Shown here piece after piece: positions 60,003 through 64,000 of a stretch of 64,000 nt of DNA. The notes below the pieces were generated by a model, which had not been told where the DNA came from, did not search any database, and was given only the letters and a program-made list of their open reading frames with translations. The first letter of the stretch is position 1. Every line of letters begins with the position of its first letter. The DNA is from Zonotrichia leucophrys gambelii (Eukaryota > Chordata > Aves > Passeriformes > Passerellidae): NCBI RefSeq assembly GCF_028769735.1, contig NC_088172.1:95589235-95653234 (forward strand), read 5' to 3'. The position numbers were made by a program, and so were the translations under genes.

Positions 60003-60845
60003 TCGATGATACTGAATTTGAAAGAGCTGTTGCCTTCCTCAAAGGCAGAAAGACCCCACAGAGAGACCTGGACAAATCAGAGGACTTGGCAATCACCTGT
60101 CATATTAAGTTTAACTAAGACAAGTCTTGGATTCTGCATCTGGAATGGGGCGACCCTGGATATTGAGACTGGAGAATGAGAGGCTGGAAAGCTGTGCTCT
60201 GGAGAGGGACCTGAGGGTCCTGGTTGATGGCAAGGTGGATATGAATGAGAAGTGTCCTGGGAGAGCCAATCCTGTCCTGAGGGGCATCAGGCACAGCATC
60301 AGCTTGGCAAGGGAGGGGATTGTCCTCTCTGCTCTGCACTGGGGAGGTCTCACCTTAAATGTTGTGCGCAGTGTTGGGCACCAAATTATACTGAAGATAT
60401 TATGCCATTAGAACACTGAAGGTGAAGGGTCTGGAGGGGACATATGAGTAGAGACTGGGGTCATATGGCATGTCCAGCCTACAGAAGAGGAGATTGAGGG
60501 GAGACCTTATAGTGATCTGCAGCTTCCTCGTGAGGGGAAGTGGAAGATCACGTCTTCTTTTTGGTGACCAATGAGAGGACCCAGCAGAACAACATGAAAC
60601 TGTGACAGGGGAGGTTTAATTTGGATATTAGAAAAAGATTCTTTACCCAGAGGGTGGTTGGGCACTGGAACAGGCTCCCCAGGGCAATGTCACAGCACCA
60701 ACCTGTCTAACTTCAAGTGTTTGGGCAGCGCTCTCAGGTACATGGTGTGACTCTTGGGATATCCCGTGACGGGCCATGAGTTGGATTTCAATGATCCTGG
60801 TGGGTGCCTTCCAACTCAGGATATTCTATGGAATCATAGAATTGG
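60003..60845 (+). mobile_element. CR1 LINE 3' fragment, about 0.84 kb
   Basis: Sense-strand CR1 text with recognisable order: GATGATACTGAATTTG, GAGAGACCTGGACAAATCAG, TTGGATTCTGCATCTGGAAT, GAGAGGGACCTGAGGGTCCT, CATCAGGCACAGCATCAGC. It continues with TGAAGGGTCTGGAGGGGACA, CAGAGGGTGGTTGGGCACTG and the 3' end TTCCAACTCAGGATATTCTA. The terminal phrase differs from the other CR1 copies here (AACTCAGGATATTCT versus AACC...ATTCTGTG), so it is another CR1 subfamily. It covers the last part of ORF2 and the 3' untranslated region; the 94-codon frame at 60127-60411 is what is left of ORF2 and is broken. Confidence 0.9.
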
Positions 60846-62342
60846 TTACATGGGATAATTTCATCTGAACTGACAATCATAAAAGGAGGAAATCAAGGTC
60901 TCCATTTAAATATTCTCAACTGAAGTCTCTTGTGTTTCTCAAAACTAGGAAGTTTTATATGCCTTTACCTTCAAAAAAGCAGAGAAAAACAGAGTAAGGA
61001 GCTCTGAAGCTGTCAATTGTTCTGTCAGATGACTGTTTTCTGGGGAGCATTATCACCTTCTTCATGTCCCTCTCAAACCACTTTTCAACCCATCTGTACT
61101 CAGTTCAATTATTTGGGAACAGACTGTAGCATTACATGAAAAGGGGTACAAAACTATTTCCTCAAGGGTTATGAGAAGTAAACACATTGTCTAAACTCAA
61201 GATTGGTGTTACATTGATATTAATACAATATTAATGAAATGAGCAATTTATACCCTTTGAGAAATGGTTTTACAACTCCACCTATTTGTACATCTTTATA
61301 TATATTGATATGTATATATATTAAAATACACATCCACTGAAGTTTTTCATATCATATAAATATATACCATAACTTTTTTTAAAAACCGGGTTGAGGTAGA
61401 GAAGCTTAATGCTTAATAAGTAATTATCCTCTTTTTATGGCTCATCTCCCATAGCTCAGTTTGCTATGTTCAGCTCTCTTTTGGTGGTCTGGATGAATAA
61501 AACGTTCCCTACTTTGGAGGGCAATGCTACTGGATGTTTTATTACTGAATTAGTTTGAATACATTGGTGACAGAGTCAGTCACTCTTGTTTCTATAATTG
61601 GCAGCATGGAAGAATGCTGATAAAAGACAAAAAAGTGTCTGAAAAATATGAAAAAGGAAGAAAGAACAAAAAAAGTCCACACATGGTCTAAGCACATGAA
61701 AACACTTGCACATATTTTTGAGATGCACATAACAAGAACATTCATAGAAACTATTTGGGAAAATGGACTGTAGAACCAAAGAGCTGAGAAAGTAACTTTT
61801 TTCTAAAATCACTGGTGTAGCACTGCTCACCTGATGAGATAGGAGATATTATATGTATGTGAGTTGGACAATGGATACTTTTCTGAAACCTTCAGAGCGG
61901 GCTCCATAATATTCAAAACTCTAAATACTGATCCATGTTACCTGTGTTGCTAATAGTGCATAGGTGGGGAAATTTGAAATCACATTAGGTCCAACTATAG
62001 CTACACTGTATTTTACCACAAGATTTTAAGGCATGATGCATCTTCCTTTAATCAAATCTGGCACTTTTCTGACTTTTTGCTTCCAAATTTCAATCACTGT
62101 AACATTGTAGAGAAAGAGGAGTTTAAGACAATTCATTAAAAACCAAAAGAACAGTTTGTTTCAGACAGAAATGAGAAAAAAACCAAACCTGTTCTGATAA
62201 TGTAAAGGAGGCCCTGAACATTTGTTTCTTTGCAGTCCACTTCCACTACTTGTGTGGAAGACAGAGAATGACTGCCAGGGAACCTATTAGCTGAAACAGG
62301 TGTTAAAGAACAATGGCATCGCTAATGACTCAAGATATTACA
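60846..62342. other. Unique noncoding sequence
   Basis: AT-rich, with TA-dinucleotide stretches near 61295-61365. No repeat or gene recognised. Confidence 0.55.
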
Positions 62343-62348
62343 CACCAG

Positions 62349-62752
62349 TGTCACCATCATATTTTCTGAAAAATCCCTTTGCCCAGGATTCTTCTTCTGG
62401 GATGCTGGAAGCCTCAGAGGAAAAGGAAAACAATATTATCTCATTTGCTTCTCCTGTGTTTTGCTGCTTTGGAATGTGGTTGAACATTGTTTATCCAATA
62501 GGTGATTGTTCGATTGGTTTCATAGGAATTGTTTTAACTTAGTGATCAATCACAGTCAGGCTGTGTCAGGACTCTGGAAGAAGTCATGAGTTTTTCATTA
62601 GTATCTTTTAGCCTTCTGTCTGTATCCTTTCTGTATTCTTTAGTATCGTTTAGTATAGTATTTTTTATATAATATAGAAACATAAAATAATAAATTAGCC
62701 TTCTAAGATTCATTAATTCCTCCCAATGACAGAGCACCCCAAAAACACCACA
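62349..62752 (+). mobile_element. Solo LTR (ERVK-like, subfamily A)
   Basis: It runs from TGTCACCATCATATTTTCTG to AAAAACACCACA and aligns closely with the copy at 37344-37762. The flanking 6-bp duplication is perfect: CACCAG at 62343-62348 and 62753-62758. AATAAA at 62689-62694 sets plus orientation. Relative to its sibling it has lost about 14 bp around the CATGGAGTC motif near 62708. The 80-codon frame 62300-62542 lies mostly inside and is not a gene. Confidence 0.9.
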
Positions 62753-62758
62753 CACCAG

Positions 62759-64000
62759 GAAGAGGATTCAGACAGGATCAGGTGCAGAAATGAACCACAA
62801 GAAATGTTCAAGGAATGGAGATTATTTTCTTAGAGTCTAAGAGAGCCAGGCTGGAGCAGCTGAGCCCAGAGCTGGCAGAGGAGATAAGTCAGCCCTCCAA
62901 GGATGCCTGTGGAAGAACAGAGAAGAAAAAAAACTAGTTCTGAACCTCTGCACAATGTTGGCATGAAACCAAATGTGTGCAAACTGCCCACAAATACAAC
63001 ACAGCTGTGAATCAGAGAGGCTGTGAATTACCCAATCACTTTTGCTCCTTAGGGTTTCAATCACAAAGCAAGAGCAAGGAACGAGTCTAATCCTCCAAGA
63101 CAGTTCCTTCTTTCTGTGCATGTTTGCTATCATTTAGTAACTAAAATCCTGCCCCCTACACTGCTTTTTTTAGTATATTTACACCCTAAATGGCACAATG
63201 TGGTGGTTCTACTGTAATACCATCATTAAGTCATTGCAATCCTGAAAGATCCAAGAAGAAACTACACTCCATGTCATATATCACAAGTCAGAGCGTTTTA
63301 GTCCAGACTAGATTGAAGTTACAGGCATAATTCTAAAAGCTGTCCCACAGTTTAAAAAACCACAGAGTAGATATACACGTCTGACTGGCCCACTGCCTAC
63401 ACTACCAAAGCACTGAGAAAGATAATTCAGTGGTTTTTTACACCATTAGTCTCAACAATAAATCTGCAGAATATCTTTATATTAGAAGTAATATATTTCA
63501 GATAGATGTTCAGAAAACATTTAAGGCTTTCATTATGTGTGTACAAGAAGCTGGGTGCTTTTGTCAACAGTGATAAGTCAAACAGCTTACGGTGAAGCAG
63601 CGTGGCAGCGACGCAGAGCTGTAAAAACATTCTGCTGCATGGAAATTGTAACACTTCATAAGCAAAAAATAATGGGACTATTTACAAGAAAAGCACTCAA
63701 ATCTTGGATTGACAAGGCAGCACAAAGGGAAAAATAAAATGCCATTGAAGTAGCAGATAGTGTGGAAAAAGCAGCTGTGTCCTCTGAAGAAAGACTCTGT
63801 GAGTGGTGTGCGTGTGTGTGTATCAATTTCTTAGTGATAGAATTTTCATATGTCCATCATTGTCTTTGAAACTAAGCTAAATATGTTACTTTGTTCTGAA
63901 TTTCTGCGCTTAATGGTCTTAGTATAGGAGAAAAACTACTATGCAAGGGTGTCCATTCTCTTACGAAAAAACTTCAAAAAAACCATATATCAATTCCTGC
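62759..64000. other. Unique noncoding sequence to the window end
   Basis: Slightly GC-richer at 62780-62930, without recognisable terminal structure. A short GT run (about 63805-63820) is present. The 66-codon plus frame at 63537-63737 has no domain. Confidence 0.5.

Overview
The window looks like a gene-poor, AT-rich stretch of a bird nuclear genome, most likely a passerine. The diagnosis rests on the repeats. There are five clear CR1 LINE fragments, three ending in recognisable CR1 3' termini and two (minus strand) starting from them. There are also about ten retroviral LTRs of types familiar from avian genomes (ERVL-like with 5-bp target duplications, ERVK-like with 6-bp ones). I see no SINE-rich background of mammalian type. 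I find no convincing protein-coding exon, tRNA, snRNA, rRNA or CRISPR array on either strand. The long open frames (up to about 200 codons) lie inside LTRs or in unclassified sequence and show no domain I recognise.

Layout. 1-3.7 kb: two solo LTRs in opposite orientations, a 1.3-kb one with a GC-rich core (970-2305) and a 0.64-kb one (3058-3696), each with a perfect 5-bp target duplication. 3.7-10.6 kb: mostly unique sequence, a GC-elevated patch and a long A-rich block that may be a very old decayed repeat. 10.65-11.27 kb: a minus-strand CR1 split by a solo LTR. 11.3-22 kb: unique AT-rich desert. 22.0-22.3 kb: a second minus-strand CR1. 23.6-25.6 kb: a plus-strand CR1 tract containing three separate LTRs. 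26.2-26.9 kb: an unclassified block followed by a perfect 19-bp-arm hairpin. 27-43.6 kb: unique sequence with short simple repeats, small tandem duplications and one solo LTR (37344-37762). 43.6-44.05 kb: an ERVL-type LTR with TATA box and poly(A) signal. 47.0-47.2 kb: a CR1 3' tail. 50.4-51.9 kb: an ERVL-type LTR containing a second LTR. 52-60 kb: unique sequence with one GC-elevated patch. 60.0-60.85 kb: a plus-strand CR1 of a different subfamily. 62.35-62.75 kb: a solo LTR with a perfect 6-bp target duplication.

Six of the LTRs (10733, 24342, 24859, 37344, 51449, 62349) belong to one superfamily, visible as two subfamilies. All are solo, so the retroviral interiors appear to have been lost by LTR-LTR recombination. 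The nesting orders the events: CR1 and the large ERVL-type LTR first, ERVK-like LTRs later. No genes work together here. The window documents layered retroelement insertion in an otherwise quiet intergenic or intronic region. Family assignments come from reading and from memory of avian repeat consensus sequences; no search was run.
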